Assembly (NCBI RefSeq): GCF_900108945.1
Contig: NZ_FNYE01000019.1
Span: forward strand, 62,001-126,000
Direction of reading: 5' to 3'
Length of the DNA stretch: 64,000 nt
From: Paraburkholderia diazotrophica
GTDB lineage: Bacteria; Pseudomonadota; Gammaproteobacteria; Burkholderiales; Burkholderiaceae
Under the pieces are notes generated by a model. The model saw nothing but the letters and a program-made list of their open reading frames with translations, ran no database searches and had not been told where the DNA came from. A program made the translations under genes and the position numbers. This document shows positions 44,608 to 53,365 of this stretch, in pieces (within the stretch, counting starts at the first letter, position 1; every line of letters starts with the position of its first letter).

Positions 44608-45208
44608 TTTTCAACTCCTTGTCCGTTCGTTGCAGCTTCAATCGATTGACGCGAGCCCGCAAGCTCACGCAGGCCCGGCAAAGTCGTTTGCTAACGTCGA
44701 AACCCTGTTCGACACACGTCAGCTCGACATAACGAACGCAATTCGCGAGCCTCGTAAAAGGATAGTCGCTGGATCGCGGGGGTGTTAGTTCTCGCGAAGC
44801 GGGACGTGCGCCAGACCACGCATGCGCATGTACGGCGCGCACATGATTCATCACTTCGAGCCGCCTTTGCCGGACGGCATCAGCACTTGCGTGAGTCCGT
44901 CCACATCCTTGACGATCAGGTTCATCACAAGCTCGACACCCGGCGCGAATGCAGGATGATGGCCGCCTGCATGTTCAGCCCGTCAACGTGCGCGCGAAAC
45001 GGCGCGTCTCGGGCGCGGTCATCCGTCTTTTGATCCAGCTTTGCAGTTGAACAGTCATCGGGGGTTTCCGTCTAAACGCTTGGTTGATGCGCCGGCTTTC
45101 GTGCGCTTTCTTTAGCGAATACGCGGACATCCGTCGCCGGGGAACATACCTTGCTTGCGCGACTCCTTTCTCTTCGAACGGTCTTCACTACCAGGAGCGC
45201 CCCTTCCG
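44608..45208. other. Intergenic region upstream of trehalase
   Basis: About 600 bp lie between the small exported protein gene and trehalase. The only gene-like feature is a minus-strand remnant at 44851-45058 (listed separately). The trehalase promoter should be between ~45060 and 45208. No terminator seen. Confidence 0.45.
44851..45058 (-). pseudogene. Possible frameshifted small gene
   Basis: From ATG 45058 one frame reads MTVQLQSWIKRRMTAPETRR and ends early at 44975. Coherent protein-like sequence continues in other frames (AHVDGLNMQAAIILHS, then PGVELVMNLIVKDVDGLTQV) to a TGA at 44851. The pieces together would make a ~65-residue protein broken by about two frameshifts. Evidence is limited to codon quality and protein-like texture. 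Confidence 0.25.
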
Positions 45209-47044
45209 ATGCCGCAACCCCAAGCCCGCCGCATGCCTTCCACAGCCTTCGACGCCGCCCGCACCGTTTGTATCGCCGTGTGCGCCGGCGCGGTGCTCGC
45301 GTTCGGCGCGCAACCCGCCGACGCGCAGGGCTTACCCGCAAGCGCATCGGCGGGCGCATCGTCTGCAGCGTCGGTATCGAACCGGGGCACCCAGAACGCA
45401 TCGCCCGTCGTGCCCGTTCCGCCTTCGGATTTGTACGGCGACCTGTACCGCGATGTCGAACTCGCGCATCTCTATCCGGACAGCAAGACATTCGCCGATA
45501 TGGTGCCCAACGTGCCGCCGAACGAGATCGTCGCGGATTATGCCGGTCAGAAACCAGACGCGCATTTCGATCTCAAGTACTTCGTCGACGAGCGCTTCAC
45601 GCTGCCCGCGCGCGAAACAAAAAACTATGTGTCCGATCCGAACCAGGGCGTCACCGCGCATATCGACACGCTGTGGTCCGTGCTTCGGCGAGACCCCGAT
45701 TCGAACGCGGGCGCGTGGTCGTCGTTGCTGCCGCTTCCGCATCCGTACATCGTCCCCGGCGACCGCTTCGACGAAATCTACTATTGGGACTCGTACTTCA
45801 TCATGCTCGGTCTTCGGCAGAGCGGCCGCGAAGATCTGCTGAAAGACGAACTCGACAACTTCGCAACGCTGATCGACCGCTATGGCCACATTCCAAACGG
45901 CAACCGCACGTACTACCTCAGCCGCTCACAACCGCCGTTCTTCGCGCAGATGGTGCGCCTCGCGGCCGAACGCGAAGGCGATCGGGTCTATCTGCACTAT
46001 CTGCCCGCGCTGCGCAAGGAATACGCTTACTGGATGGACGGCCAGAACCGGATCGCGCCCGGCAGCGCGTATCGTCATCTCGTGCGTCTGCCCGATGGCA
46101 CATTGCTCAACCGCTATTGGGACGAACGCGGCACGCCGCGCGACGAATCGTATCGGGAAGACGTCGTCACCGCGCAAGCGACGCCTCAGCGCAACGCAGA
46201 AGACCTGTGGCGCAACTTGCGCGCGGGCGGCGAAACAGGCTGGGATTTCAGCTCGCGCTGGTTCGCCGACGGCAAGTCGCTCGCGACAGTCGAGGTCACG
46301 TCGCTGATTCCCGTCGATCTGAACTCTCTGCTCGTCGATCTCGAACGCACGCTGGCGAAGGCGTATCGCGTGCAGGGCGACGCGTCGCACGCGGAAAACA
46401 TGGAGCAGCGCGCGGCCGTGCGCGCCGAAGCGATTCGCCGCGTCGCGTGGGATTCGCAGCTGAACGCATTTGGCGACTACGACTTCGTCAAGCATCAGCT
46501 GACGCACCGGCTCAGCGCGGCGACAGTCTATCCGCTGTATTCCGGCATCGCGACGAAAGCGCAAGCGGCGTCGGTGGCTGCGACAGTCCGCGCGCGCCTG
46601 TTGCGTCCCGGTGGCATTGCAACGACGACAGTCCAGTCGGGACAGCAATGGGACGAGCCGAACGGCTGGGCGCCTTTGCAATATCTCGCGGTGACGGGCT
46701 TGCGTCGCTATGGCCACGCGGACCTCGCGCAGCTGATCGCGACGCGCTGGATACGCAGCAACGTCGCGTACTACCAGCACACAGGCAAGCTGGTCGAAAA
46801 GTACGACGTCGATGCGAATGCGGGCACGACGTCGGCAGGCGGCGGCGAGTATCCGTTGCAAGACGGATTCGGCTGGACGAACGGCGTGCTGCGCACGCTG
46901 ATGGCGATGTATCCGAACGCGGCGGGCCCCGCCACGCGTCCCGCCGATGTGCCTTCGGGTCCGCGCGGCGTATCGGAAGCGGCATCGGCGGCGGCCGCTG
47001 CGCCGAAGACCACGCACCGGCTGCGCGCGGCGCCGGCCCCGTGA
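45209..47044 (+). CDS. treA: Periplasmic trehalase (GH37)
   Basis: This is a ~611-residue GH37 enzyme that hydrolyses trehalose to two glucose in the periplasm. A signal-like segment VCIAVCAGAVLAFGAQPADA precedes the mature protein. The first family signature PGDRFDEIYYWDSYFIMLGL and the second QWDEPNGWAPLQ are both present, and KTFADMVPN and NGNRTYYLSRSQPPFF are diagnostic. I chose ATG 45209 (MPQPQARR) with AGGAG upstream; a TTG at 45155 and an ATG at 45233 are alternatives. The C-terminal ~35 residues are Ala/Pro-rich. Trehalose use fits osmotic stress or plant-associated life. It stands alone, followed by a hairpin. Confidence 0.94.
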   Translation: MPQPQARRMPSTAFDAARTVCIAVCAGAVLAFGAQPADAQGLPASASAGASSAASVSNRGTQNASPVVPVPPSDLYGDLYRDVELAHLYPDSKTFADMVPNVPPNEIVADYAGQKPDAHFDLKYFVDERFTLPARETKNYVSDPNQGVTAHIDTLWSVLRRDPDSNAGAWSSLLPLPHPYIVPGDRFDEIYYWDSYFIMLGLRQSGREDLLKDELDNFATLIDRYGHIPNGNRTYYLSRSQPPFFAQMVRLAAEREGDRVYLHYLPALRKEYAYWMDGQNRIAPGSAYRHLVRLPDGTLLNRYWDERGTPRDESYREDVVTAQATPQRNAEDLWRNLRAGGETGWDFSSRWFADGKSLATVEVTSLIPVDLNSLLVDLERTLAKAYRVQGDASHAENMEQRAAVRAEAIRRVAWDSQLNAFGDYDFVKHQLTHRLSAATVYPLYSGIATKAQAASVAATVRARLLRPGGIATTTVQSGQQWDEPNGWAPLQYLAVTGLRRYGHADLAQLIATRWIRSNVAYYQHTGKLVEKYDVDANAGTTSAGGGEYPLQDGFGWTNGVLRTLMAMYPNAAGPATRPADVPSGPRGVSEAASAAAAAPKTTHRLRAAPAP

Positions 47045-47074
47045 ACCGTGCACTGTCACGAGGCAGCCGACGCT

Positions 47075-47105
47075 GGAATTGAAGCGCGCCACGCCCTTCA
47101 ATTCC
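47075..47105. terminator. Inverted repeat downstream of treA
   Basis: GGAATTGAAG (47075-47084) pairs perfectly with CTTCAATTCC (47096-47105) across an 11-base loop. It lies 31 bp after the treA stop. The missing T-run makes it a weak terminator candidate; transcript-end stabilisation is also possible. Confidence 0.5.
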
Positions 47106-47265
47106 CTCTAACTGCTTGTTACGAAACTCGCATCCGCGTTGCACCTTCGGCCTGGGCCGCCGCGTACACTGCGCTGACGCTATCGGCGCGAATCGACTCG
47201 TGAATGCTATTGAATTCAACCGCGCCGGCGCAACATCGGATCGAACAACTGAAACGGGGTATAGC

Positions 47266-47505
47266 ATGACAGCATTCGGTAAGGCCGCGGTTGCCGCCGC
47301 AACACTTCTTGTCGCCGTCAGCGGGACGGCGCACGCGGCGGGTTGCATCAAAGGGGCCGTGGTCGGTGGCGTCGCGGGACACTACGCGGGGCATCACGCC
47401 GTCATCGGCGCGGTCGGCGGCTGTGTCGTCGGGCATCACATTGCGAAGAAGCATGCCGAAGAACAGGCGGCGCAGCGTCAGGCACCGCACGCGCAATACC
47501 GGTAA
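47266..47505 (+). CDS. Small exported glycine-zipper-like protein
   Basis: This is a 79-residue protein with signal peptide FGKAAVAAATLLVAVSGTAHA. The mature part carries glycine-zipper-like spacing in KGAVVGGVAGHYAGHHAVIG and AVGGCVVGHHIAKKH, with two Cys and several His. Such proteins are frequent in Burkholderia and sit in or near the envelope. ACGGGG precedes the ATG. Function unknown. Confidence 0.72.
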   Translation: MTAFGKAAVAAATLLVAVSGTAHAAGCIKGAVVGGVAGHYAGHHAVIGAVGGCVVGHHIAKKHAEEQAAQRQAPHAQYR

Positions 47506-47706
47506 CTTTCGATGAAAGCCGCGTGCGGTGATCGGCACGACACTCGCCATTTAATTCTGTCTTAATTGTCGCGGCTCATTATCCGTACACAGACAGTCAT
47601 TGATTTCTTTCCCCTGTACGTGCCGCCAGTGCATCGGCGGCATCTTTTTCCGCGCGTTCACGAGCTGTCCGCACTCGCCGGAATCGAAGAGAAGAGGTAC
47701 ACCACC

Positions 47707-48192
47707 ATGTCGCACAAATCGCGTAGCCGCAAACAGACCCGTCCCGCCATGTCGCCGCTGCTGCGCGCGCTGACGTTCAGCCGCGCCGCACACGAGCCCA
47801 TCACGCGCGCGATGCTGCTGCAGGCGTACGCGAGTCTCGACGCGTTCCGCCGAGGTCATGGCTCGCGCGAGCTGTACACGACGCTCGGACGGCAACTGCT
47901 CGTCGCCGAAGAACTCGGCCGCATCGGTCATCTTCCTGAAGCGCTCGACGATATCGCCGAAGCGCAGATCGCAATGACGGACATCGACGCAATCGAGAAG
48001 AGGCACGGCAAGTGGATCATCGAGGGTGACAACTACGCGTGGCTGACCATCGCGCTCGGTATCTTCGAGCGGCAACTCGCCGATGCGTCGCTGGATGACA
48101 TCGCGAAGGCCGAAGCGCGGATGATCGAAGGACTGATGCGCATCGAGCAGCAAATCGCACACGGCAACCTGGCTGCCACCGTGACGGCATAA
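47707..48192 (+). CDS. Conserved hypothetical cytoplasmic protein
   Basis: This is a 161-residue soluble, mostly helical protein without export signal or recognised motif. It begins with a basic stretch (SHKSRSRKQTRPAM) and contains LLQAYASLDAFRRGHGSREL, LLVAEELGRIGHLPEALDDI and DDIAKAEARMIEGLMRIEQQ. GAGAAGAGG precedes the ATG at 47707; the frame opens upstream to 47566. It is convergent with the plsC gene. I recognise it only as a Burkholderia-type hypothetical. Confidence 0.72.
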   Translation: MSHKSRSRKQTRPAMSPLLRALTFSRAAHEPITRAMLLQAYASLDAFRRGHGSRELYTTLGRQLLVAEELGRIGHLPEALDDIAEAQIAMTDIDAIEKRHGKWIIEGDNYAWLTIALGIFERQLADASLDDIAKAEARMIEGLMRIEQQIAHGNLAATVTA

Positions 48193-48263
48193 GCGCATAG
48201 CGCGTCACGCGGCGCGCGATCAAGCGACCCGGCCATCGCGCCGCACGATGCGAACGGCCCGCG

Positions 48264-48986
48264 CTAGAGCTTCTTCAACTCCGACTGCATCCAGTCGTGG
48301 ACGTCGTGGATCAGTTCCTGCGGCGACCGCTCGGCAGGCGACAGCGTAGGACCGACGACGACGCGGATATGCCCCGCCCCCGTCGGCCAGCCTTTCGCGG
48401 GCCACACCTTGCCCGCGTTGTGCACTACGGGCACGATCATCGCGCCCGTGGCGCACGCGAGGCGCACGCCGCCCGATGTCAGCCTGACGGGCGCATCATG
48501 CGGCACGCGCGTGCCTTCCGGAAAAATCACGACGATATCGCCTTTCGAAAGGCGCTCCGCAGCTTCACGCGTGACGGCGACGTGCGCCTGCCGGGGCGAG
48601 CCGCGGTCGAGACTCACCATGTCGAGTCCCTTCAGCACCCAGCCGAAGAAAGGGATGCGCAAAAGATCCTGCTTGAACACGAAGCTGATCCGGCGTGGAA
48701 AGAGTCCGAGAAACGCGAGCGTCTCCCATGTCGACTCGTGCCGGCAGAGGATGATCGATGGTTCTTTCGGCAGATGCTCGAGGCCTTCTATCGAGCAGCG
48801 AATGCCCGGCAACACGCGCATCACGCGCACCAGCGCGCGGCACCACGACGCCGCGAGCGCATAGCGGCCCGAGCGGCCGACAAACGGATAGAGCAGCAGC
48901 ATCACCGTGGACCAGATCGTTCCGCTACCCAGCAGGTAGACGATGAAAAGCCATTTGTTGAGCACAGCACGCATGTTATGTGGCAT
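48264..48986 (-). CDS. plsC: 1-acyl-sn-glycerol-3-phosphate acyltransferase
   Basis: This is a 240-residue inner-membrane acyltransferase making phosphatidic acid from lysophosphatidic acid. The N-terminal helix WLFIVYLLGSGTIWSTVMLL anchors it. Motif I is CRHESTWET (the H-x4-D position carries Glu), motif III is IFPEGTRVPHD and VVPVVHNAG supplies motif IV. The start at 48986 (MPHNM) is preferred; the frame runs to 49010. Chromosomal context does not link it to other lipid genes; an intergenic region with a stem-loop lies upstream. Confidence 0.92.
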   Translation of the reverse strand: MPHNMRAVLNKWLFIVYLLGSGTIWSTVMLLLYPFVGRSGRYALAASWCRALVRVMRVLPGIRCSIEGLEHLPKEPSIILCRHESTWETLAFLGLFPRRISFVFKQDLLRIPFFGWVLKGLDMVSLDRGSPRQAHVAVTREAAERLSKGDIVVIFPEGTRVPHDAPVRLTSGGVRLACATGAMIVPVVHNAGKVWPAKGWPTGAGHIRVVVGPTLSPAERSPQELIHDVHDWMQSELKKL

Positions 48987-49590
48987 CGATAGATAGGAGC
49001 GAAGGCGCAAGCCAAAACCCAGATACTACCGGCGATGCGCTATCCGCACGAAGCAATGCTGCAATGCGCAGGCGATCGACGTCGGGCGATCCGCTGTGTT
49101 GTCCTTTGATCCGCTACCGCGCCACACCGCACGCGACGAAGAAAACGCCGGCGAGAGCCGGCGTTCAGTCTTTATTTTTTGAGGCCGCGGTCGCCGGGCG
49201 GCGCCGGAAGGCCAGATGTTCGGCAAAGGTTCGCGCCGCGTGGCGCTAGTGGCTTGCAGACGCCACAACGCTCTGCCTCTTTCGACTTGTCGTGATGCGC
49301 AAACTTCCCCCGTGCGCGAGCAAAGTATCGCCGACGAATGCGCGCTGCAATGTGGGCAAGCCAACGTTCAGACGAAATCTGCCGCGCGTGTCGACATTCA
49401 AATCATGCGTCGCGTGAATCGTCCTCCTCTTCATCGACGCATCCTTTTGCGCATGCCCCCTCGCGCGAATGCGATGCTTCGGCAGCGGCGAAGTCTGGGT
49501 CCGGAACTTCCAGATTGTGAGCGGCCCGCAGCGGCCTTACGCTCCAGTCTCACGTTGCCGGCACCCATCGCCCGTGCAAAGGAGACGTTC
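48987..49590. other. Intergenic region with an isolated terminator
   Basis: This ~600-bp stretch upstream of plsC has no clear gene. A short minus-strand frame (49246-49434, 62 residues, RFRLNVGLPTLQRAFVGDTL) has some coding character but no ribosome binding site and is uncertain. A strong stem-loop at 49144-49180 is listed separately. The plsC promoter should lie between 48987 and 49143. Confidence 0.4.
49144..49180 (+). terminator. Strong rho-independent terminator without an evident gene
   Basis: AACGCCGGC (49144-49152) pairs perfectly with GCCGGCGTT (49157-49165) across a GAGA loop, followed by CAGTCTTTATTTTTT on the plus strand. In the minus direction the stem is followed by TTCTTCG, so it may also act that way. 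On the plus strand there is no upstream gene after the divergent plsC start, so a short RNA or a missed small gene may end here. Confidence 0.8.
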
Positions 49591-49734
49591 ATGCTTTCCG
49601 CGTTGGTCGAAACAATCGGTGCGCTCGGCATTCTGGCGAGCGTCGTGGCGAAGATCGCCGAGTTGCGCAAGCAGTACAAGCGTTGCGCAAAAGTATGCGG
49701 CGGTAAAAACGCCCCTCCGAAGAGGGATCGATGA
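49591..49734 (+). CDS. Possible 47-residue small protein
   Basis: The frame reads MLSALVETIGALGILASVVA followed by a basic tail (KIAELRKQYKRCAKVCGGKN). A strong AAAGGAGACG lies at the right distance from the ATG, which is the main reason to call it. It would have one N-terminal hydrophobic helix and two Cys. It converges on the SDR gene with 25 bp between ends. Function unknown. Confidence 0.5.
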   Translation: MLSALVETIGALGILASVVAKIAELRKQYKRCAKVCGGKNAPPKRDR

Positions 49735-49759
49735 ACCGCCTGAAAGCCGTGCCTTTGGT

Positions 49760-50461
49760 TCAAACACGTCCGGCGACAGGAATCAGCGCTCCTGTGATGC
49801 ACTGCGCCTCTTTCGACAGCAGGAACGCGATCACCGCCGCGATCTGCTCTGGCGTCACCCAACGCGTGAAATCGGCGTCGGGCATGTCGGCGCGGTTCTG
49901 CGGCGTATCGATGATGCTCGGCAAGATCGCGTTGACGGTCGCGCCCTTGTCCTTGAGTTCTTCGGCAAGCGCTTCCGTCAAACGCATCACGGCAGCCTTC
50001 GACGCCGCGTAGGCACCCATCCCCATTCCCGCCTTCAACGCGGCCATTGCGCCGATGTTGACGATGCGTCCGCCCGTCGCCGCAGTCAGATGCGCGAGCG
50101 CCGCCTTCGATGCGTTCAGCGTCGTCTTCACGTTCACGTCGAACATTCGCTGCCAGGTTTGCGCGCCGCCATCGGTGAGCGTCTCCCAACTGAAGCCGCC
50201 TGCCACGTTGACGAGCGCGTTCAGGCCGCCGAGCCGGCTTGCGATCGAATCGATCGCACGTTGGGCGGCTTCTGGTTCCGCGAGATCGACAGCGCTCGCG
50301 ATGCAGGCTTGCGCGAGCGGCGCGGGCAAGTCCGTGGGCGCCGCCCCGCGTCCGACGAGCGCGACTTTCGCGCCGCGCTGCGCCAGCAATTGCGCCGTGG
50401 CGAGACCCAGGCTGCCGAAGGCGCCCGTCACGGCGACGATGGTTCCATCGAGACTGTTCAT
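49760..50461 (-). CDS. SDR-family oxidoreductase (FabG-like)
   Basis: This is a 233-residue short-chain dehydrogenase with intact motifs: VTGAFGSLGLATA for NAD(P) binding, NVAGGF in place of NNAG, and AYAASKAAV holding the catalytic Tyr and Lys. The end TPEQIAAVIAFLLSKEAQCI is typical of the family. GGGAG lies upstream of ATG 50461. It stands alone, with no linked pathway genes, so the substrate is unknown. Confidence 0.9.
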   Translation of the reverse strand: MNSLDGTIVAVTGAFGSLGLATAQLLAQRGAKVALVGRGAAPTDLPAPLAQACIASAVDLAEPEAAQRAIDSIASRLGGLNALVNVAGGFSWETLTDGGAQTWQRMFDVNVKTTLNASKAALAHLTAATGGRIVNIGAMAALKAGMGMGAYAASKAAVMRLTEALAEELKDKGATVNAILPSIIDTPQNRADMPDADFTRWVTPEQIAAVIAFLLSKEAQCITGALIPVAGRV

Positions 50462-50926
50462 GAAGTACACGCTCCCAAATCGTGGTCCGCCTCAGCCTTG
50501 AGCATTCATATGACCACTCTTTTTTAGTCGATGCAGACGCCGCGTCCACAGACCAGTTTTAGAGCAATCGAAACGAAAGCGCACGTTAAGAATGACTAAA
50601 GGCGATTGCGTCATCGCGCGCGGCACACGACAGCGCGGCAGTACGGCACGCAATGTCCGCGCGATGCGCTCACGAAAACAGGACGATCGGACAAAGAGGC
50701 GCGACGCAAGGGCAATGGCCAATTCCACATATTGCCTCATAGTCACTCACAAGACGGCATCGAGCACCATGAATCATCTGTTGCAGCAAGCGCGTTTCTT
50801 AACGTCGGGCAGCAAGGTCTTCTGAAATCAGGGTGTCCTGCCTTTTCCGTCGCCGTGACCGGATGCGATGCGTCGCCGGCCATCGGCCACGAAAACCGCG
50901 ACCCTTGCGAAAGAGGAGACCCTGTC
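50462..50926. other. Intergenic region, nothing recognised
   Basis: This 465-bp divergent gap between the SDR gene and a hypothetical gene holds no convincing gene or repeat. A plus-strand frame at 50592-50825 looks random. Confidence 0.45.
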
Positions 50927-51463
50927 ATGCATCATCTGCCGGACCCGCGCCGACATTGCGTCAGCGAAGACCCCTACGAGCAACTCGTGCAGCAACTGCA
51001 ACGCGATGCGTTGATGCAAGGCGGCCTCGCACTGCTGCCGCCCGTGTTACTGCTCGCGCTGCTGCATGTGCATTCGCACGTCGGCTGGGATGCCTGCTAT
51101 ACGGCGCTGCGTCAGCTGAACGACGATCACGGCAGACATATGCGGGAACTCGGCACCGCGCTGTCGCTATTGAAGTCGCTGCGCGGCAGCCGGATACTCG
51201 ATCCGCTCGCATGGCACGCCGCGATGCGCCGGTTGATGCATGACATCGGAAGCCGTTTGCATCCCTCGCCTTCGATGCGGATGCGAGCGATGCGGCGCGC
51301 CGTCGCCGTCCGCGCCACGCGCATCGATCCGCGCGGTTTTACGTTGCGCGAGCCTTCGCGCGTTGCGCCGACCGTGAGCCCAATGCGCACTGTACGAACG
51401 CCGATCGATTGGCAACGTTACTGGCTTTCGGCGATGACCTCAGCGCCGTCGACATGGCTATGA
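50927..51463 (+). CDS. Hypothetical protein with one membrane segment
   Basis: This is a 178-residue protein with no known family. It has a central hydrophobic segment (GGLALLPPVLLLALLHVHSH, residues ~31-50) and a basic C-terminal half (MRMRAMRRAVAVRATRIDPR). AGGAG lies eight bases before ATG 50927. Its 3' end overlaps the convergent AraC gene by 46 bp, which is unusual and makes the last residues doubtful. The open frame extends upstream to 50606 without better evidence. Confidence 0.5.
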   Translation: MHHLPDPRRHCVSEDPYEQLVQQLQRDALMQGGLALLPPVLLLALLHVHSHVGWDACYTALRQLNDDHGRHMRELGTALSLLKSLRGSRILDPLAWHAAMRRLMHDIGSRLHPSPSMRMRAMRRAVAVRATRIDPRGFTLREPSRVAPTVSPMRTVRTPIDWQRYWLSAMTSAPSTWL

Positions 51464-52425
51464 CGCTTTCGCCACGCGGCGGGCGGCATGCCGAACTCGC
51501 GCCTGAACGCGCGATGGAATGCCGATTCCGATTCGTAGCCGACCTGCTCGGCGATCGCCGCAATCGCCTTGCTGCTGTACGACAGCTCCTGCGCCGCGAC
51601 GATCAGGCGCCAACGTGCGAGATATTGCATCGGCGGCTGTCCGAGCAGATCGCTGAAACGATGTGAAAACGCGGAGCGCGACAGACCAACTTTTCGCGCA
51701 AGCTCGTCGACGGTCCAGTCGTATGACGGTTGCGCGTGCAGCATCGACAGCGCGCGGCCGACGAAACGGTCCTTCACGCCCGCGAGCCAGTTCTTGCGTT
51801 CCGCGGGCAAGTCGTCGATGCAGCGTCGCACGGCCCATACGAATAGCAGCTCCGACAGCCGCGCGAGAACGATCGCGCTGCCCGCGCGCGATTGCGCAGC
51901 CTCGGACGCGGCGAAGCGCAGCGATGCTTCGAGCCACGACGACTGCGGATCGTTGCGCACGTCGACCTTGAAGAGGCGCGGCAGAGAGCCCAGCACGGGA
52001 TTGCTCAGCGCATCATCGCAAGCGAGAAAGCCGCACAGGAGGCGCGTCGGCGCGCCGCCGCCGCCATGCGAGAGATTCAGCAGTTCGCCCGGCGTGGTAC
52101 CGAGCTGCGATTCGAGCAGCGGTCCCGCCGGCACGGGCGAGAGATCGGGCGCGCTCCCCATGATGTGCGCCTCGCCTTGCGGCACGACGAGCAGTTCGCC
52201 CGCGCTCACGCAGATGGCGGGATCGGCGCAGTCGGGAAGATGCGCCCAGCAAGTCCCTTCCGTGATCAGATGATAGGAGACCACGCGATCCGCTCTGGGC
52301 AACCAGGCGGTGCACAACTTCTGATCGGGGTGGCCGAACAGACACCACGGCGCCGTCAGTTCAGCGTGCAGATAGACTGCGCCGGACAGACGCACGACGC
52401 GCAACACGTCAGAGACCGCATCCAT
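51418..52425 (-). CDS. AraC-family regulator with N-terminal cupin
   Basis: This is a 335-residue regulator of the cupin_6 AraC group. The cupin-like N-terminus (residues ~10-190) includes YHLITEGTCWAHLPD and LLVVPQGEAHIMGS. The C-terminal HTH region is TVDELARKVGLSRSAFSHRF and AIAAIAEQVGYESESAFHRA. The group often controls oxidoreductase genes and senses small organic ligands. A hairpin with A- and T-tracts lies 33-60 bp upstream of its start. The nearest divergent gene is a PAP2 phosphatase; a link is not obvious. Confidence 0.88.
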   Translation of the reverse strand: MDAVSDVLRVVRLSGAVYLHAELTAPWCLFGHPDQKLCTAWLPRADRVVSYHLITEGTCWAHLPDCADPAICVSAGELLVVPQGEAHIMGSAPDLSPVPAGPLLESQLGTTPGELLNLSHGGGGAPTRLLCGFLACDDALSNPVLGSLPRLFKVDVRNDPQSSWLEASLRFAASEAAQSRAGSAIVLARLSELLFVWAVRRCIDDLPAERKNWLAGVKDRFVGRALSMLHAQPSYDWTVDELARKVGLSRSAFSHRFSDLLGQPPMQYLARWRLIVAAQELSYSSKAIAAIAEQVGYESESAFHRAFRREFGMPPAAWRKRHSHVDGAEVIAESQ

Positions 52426-52457
52426 GAAGCACCGCCATTCGATTTCCGCATGTAGCT

Positions 52458-52484
52458 AAAAAGACGGTGATAACGCCGTCTTTT
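52458..52484. promoter_or_regulatory. Terminator-like hairpin in a divergent promoter region
   Basis: AAAAGACGG (52459-52467) pairs perfectly with CCGTCTTTT (52476-52484) across an 8-base loop, with an A5 run before and a T4 run after. It reads as an intrinsic terminator in both directions but sits between two divergent gene starts. In the minus direction it would be in the leader of the AraC gene and could act as an attenuator. Confidence 0.55.
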
Positions 52485-52705
52485 GCAAGCGCACCGAAAG
52501 AATACTCCGTTCGCCTGATGAAGGTGGCGCGAGGCGCCATGAATGCGTTGGGCGGTTGGTGGGCTGCACGTCGGAGCGCTATTCGAGCGGCTAAGCGTGA
52601 CATAAGGTTCGGCCAGTACGATCGGGCCGGTCTTCTGCCTTCCTTTCTTCTGCCTTCCTTGTTGGGTCCTTGTGGGGCAGCTCTGTTCATCGACACGATT
52701 GCAGC

Positions 52706-53308
52706 ATGAATACACTCGAAGCGTTCAATCAGGCGCTCTTTCTGATGATCGACGCGACGGCCTCGACGCCGCGCTGGCAAATCGACATCGCGATTGCGAT
52801 CGCCGATTACGCTATCTACCTCGTTCCGCTCACGCTCGGCGTGCTTTGGCTGTCCGGCGGACAGCACCAGCGCGCGGCGGCCGTGCGCGCATGCTGCGTC
52901 GCGCTGCTTGCGCTCGGGTGCAATCAGATCATCGGGCTTTACTGGATGCATCCACGCCCCTTCATGATCGGGCTCGGCCATACGTCCGTCGAACATGTCG
53001 CCGATTCGTCGTTTCCCAGCGATCACGGCACAGTGTTCGCCAGCGTTGCACTGACTCTGCTGCTGGCTCGTATTCGATGGTACGGCGCGCTGATGCTCGT
53101 GGCCGGGCTCGCCGTTGCGTGCGCGCGCGTGTTCATCGGCGTGCACTTTCCATTCGATATGGCGGGCGCAGTCGTGATTGCATGCGCAGCGTTCGTCGTT
53201 GTGACGCCGCTTTGGTCGTCAGCCGGTGAAGCGGTGATGGGCGTGCTGATCGCGCTCTATCGCAAGCTGCTTGCATGGCCGATCGGGCGTGGGTGGATTT
53301 CGCGGTAG
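52706..53308 (+). CDS. PAP2-family phosphatase, third (BcrC/UppP2-like)
   Basis: This is a 200-residue membrane protein with all PAP2 motifs in BcrC-like spacing: HPRPFMIGLGH, SSFPSDHGTVF and ARVFIGVHFPFDMAGA. It probably recycles undecaprenyl pyrophosphate to the monophosphate. Helices such as IAIADYAIYLVPLTLGVLWL flank the motifs. The ATG at 52706 is chosen; an in-frame start 12 codons upstream is also open. It is the third PAP2 enzyme in this window, outside the polysaccharide locus. Confidence 0.88.
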   Translation: MNTLEAFNQALFLMIDATASTPRWQIDIAIAIADYAIYLVPLTLGVLWLSGGQHQRAAAVRACCVALLALGCNQIIGLYWMHPRPFMIGLGHTSVEHVADSSFPSDHGTVFASVALTLLLARIRWYGALMLVAGLAVACARVFIGVHFPFDMAGAVVIACAAFVVVTPLWSSAGEAVMGVLIALYRKLLAWPIGRGWISR

Positions 53309-53365
53309 TCGTTAAAGTAAGTCCGAGCGCGTGCCAGAAAACCGCACGCGCCAGGATCATTTCGA

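Noticed and set aside
49246..49434. 62-residue minus-strand frame
   Set aside because: Some protein-like texture but no ribosome binding site at the proper distance; kept only as a remark in the intergenic entry.
50592..50825. Plus-strand frame in the gap before the hypothetical gene
   Set aside because: Arg/Lys/Thr-rich random texture and no ribosome binding site.
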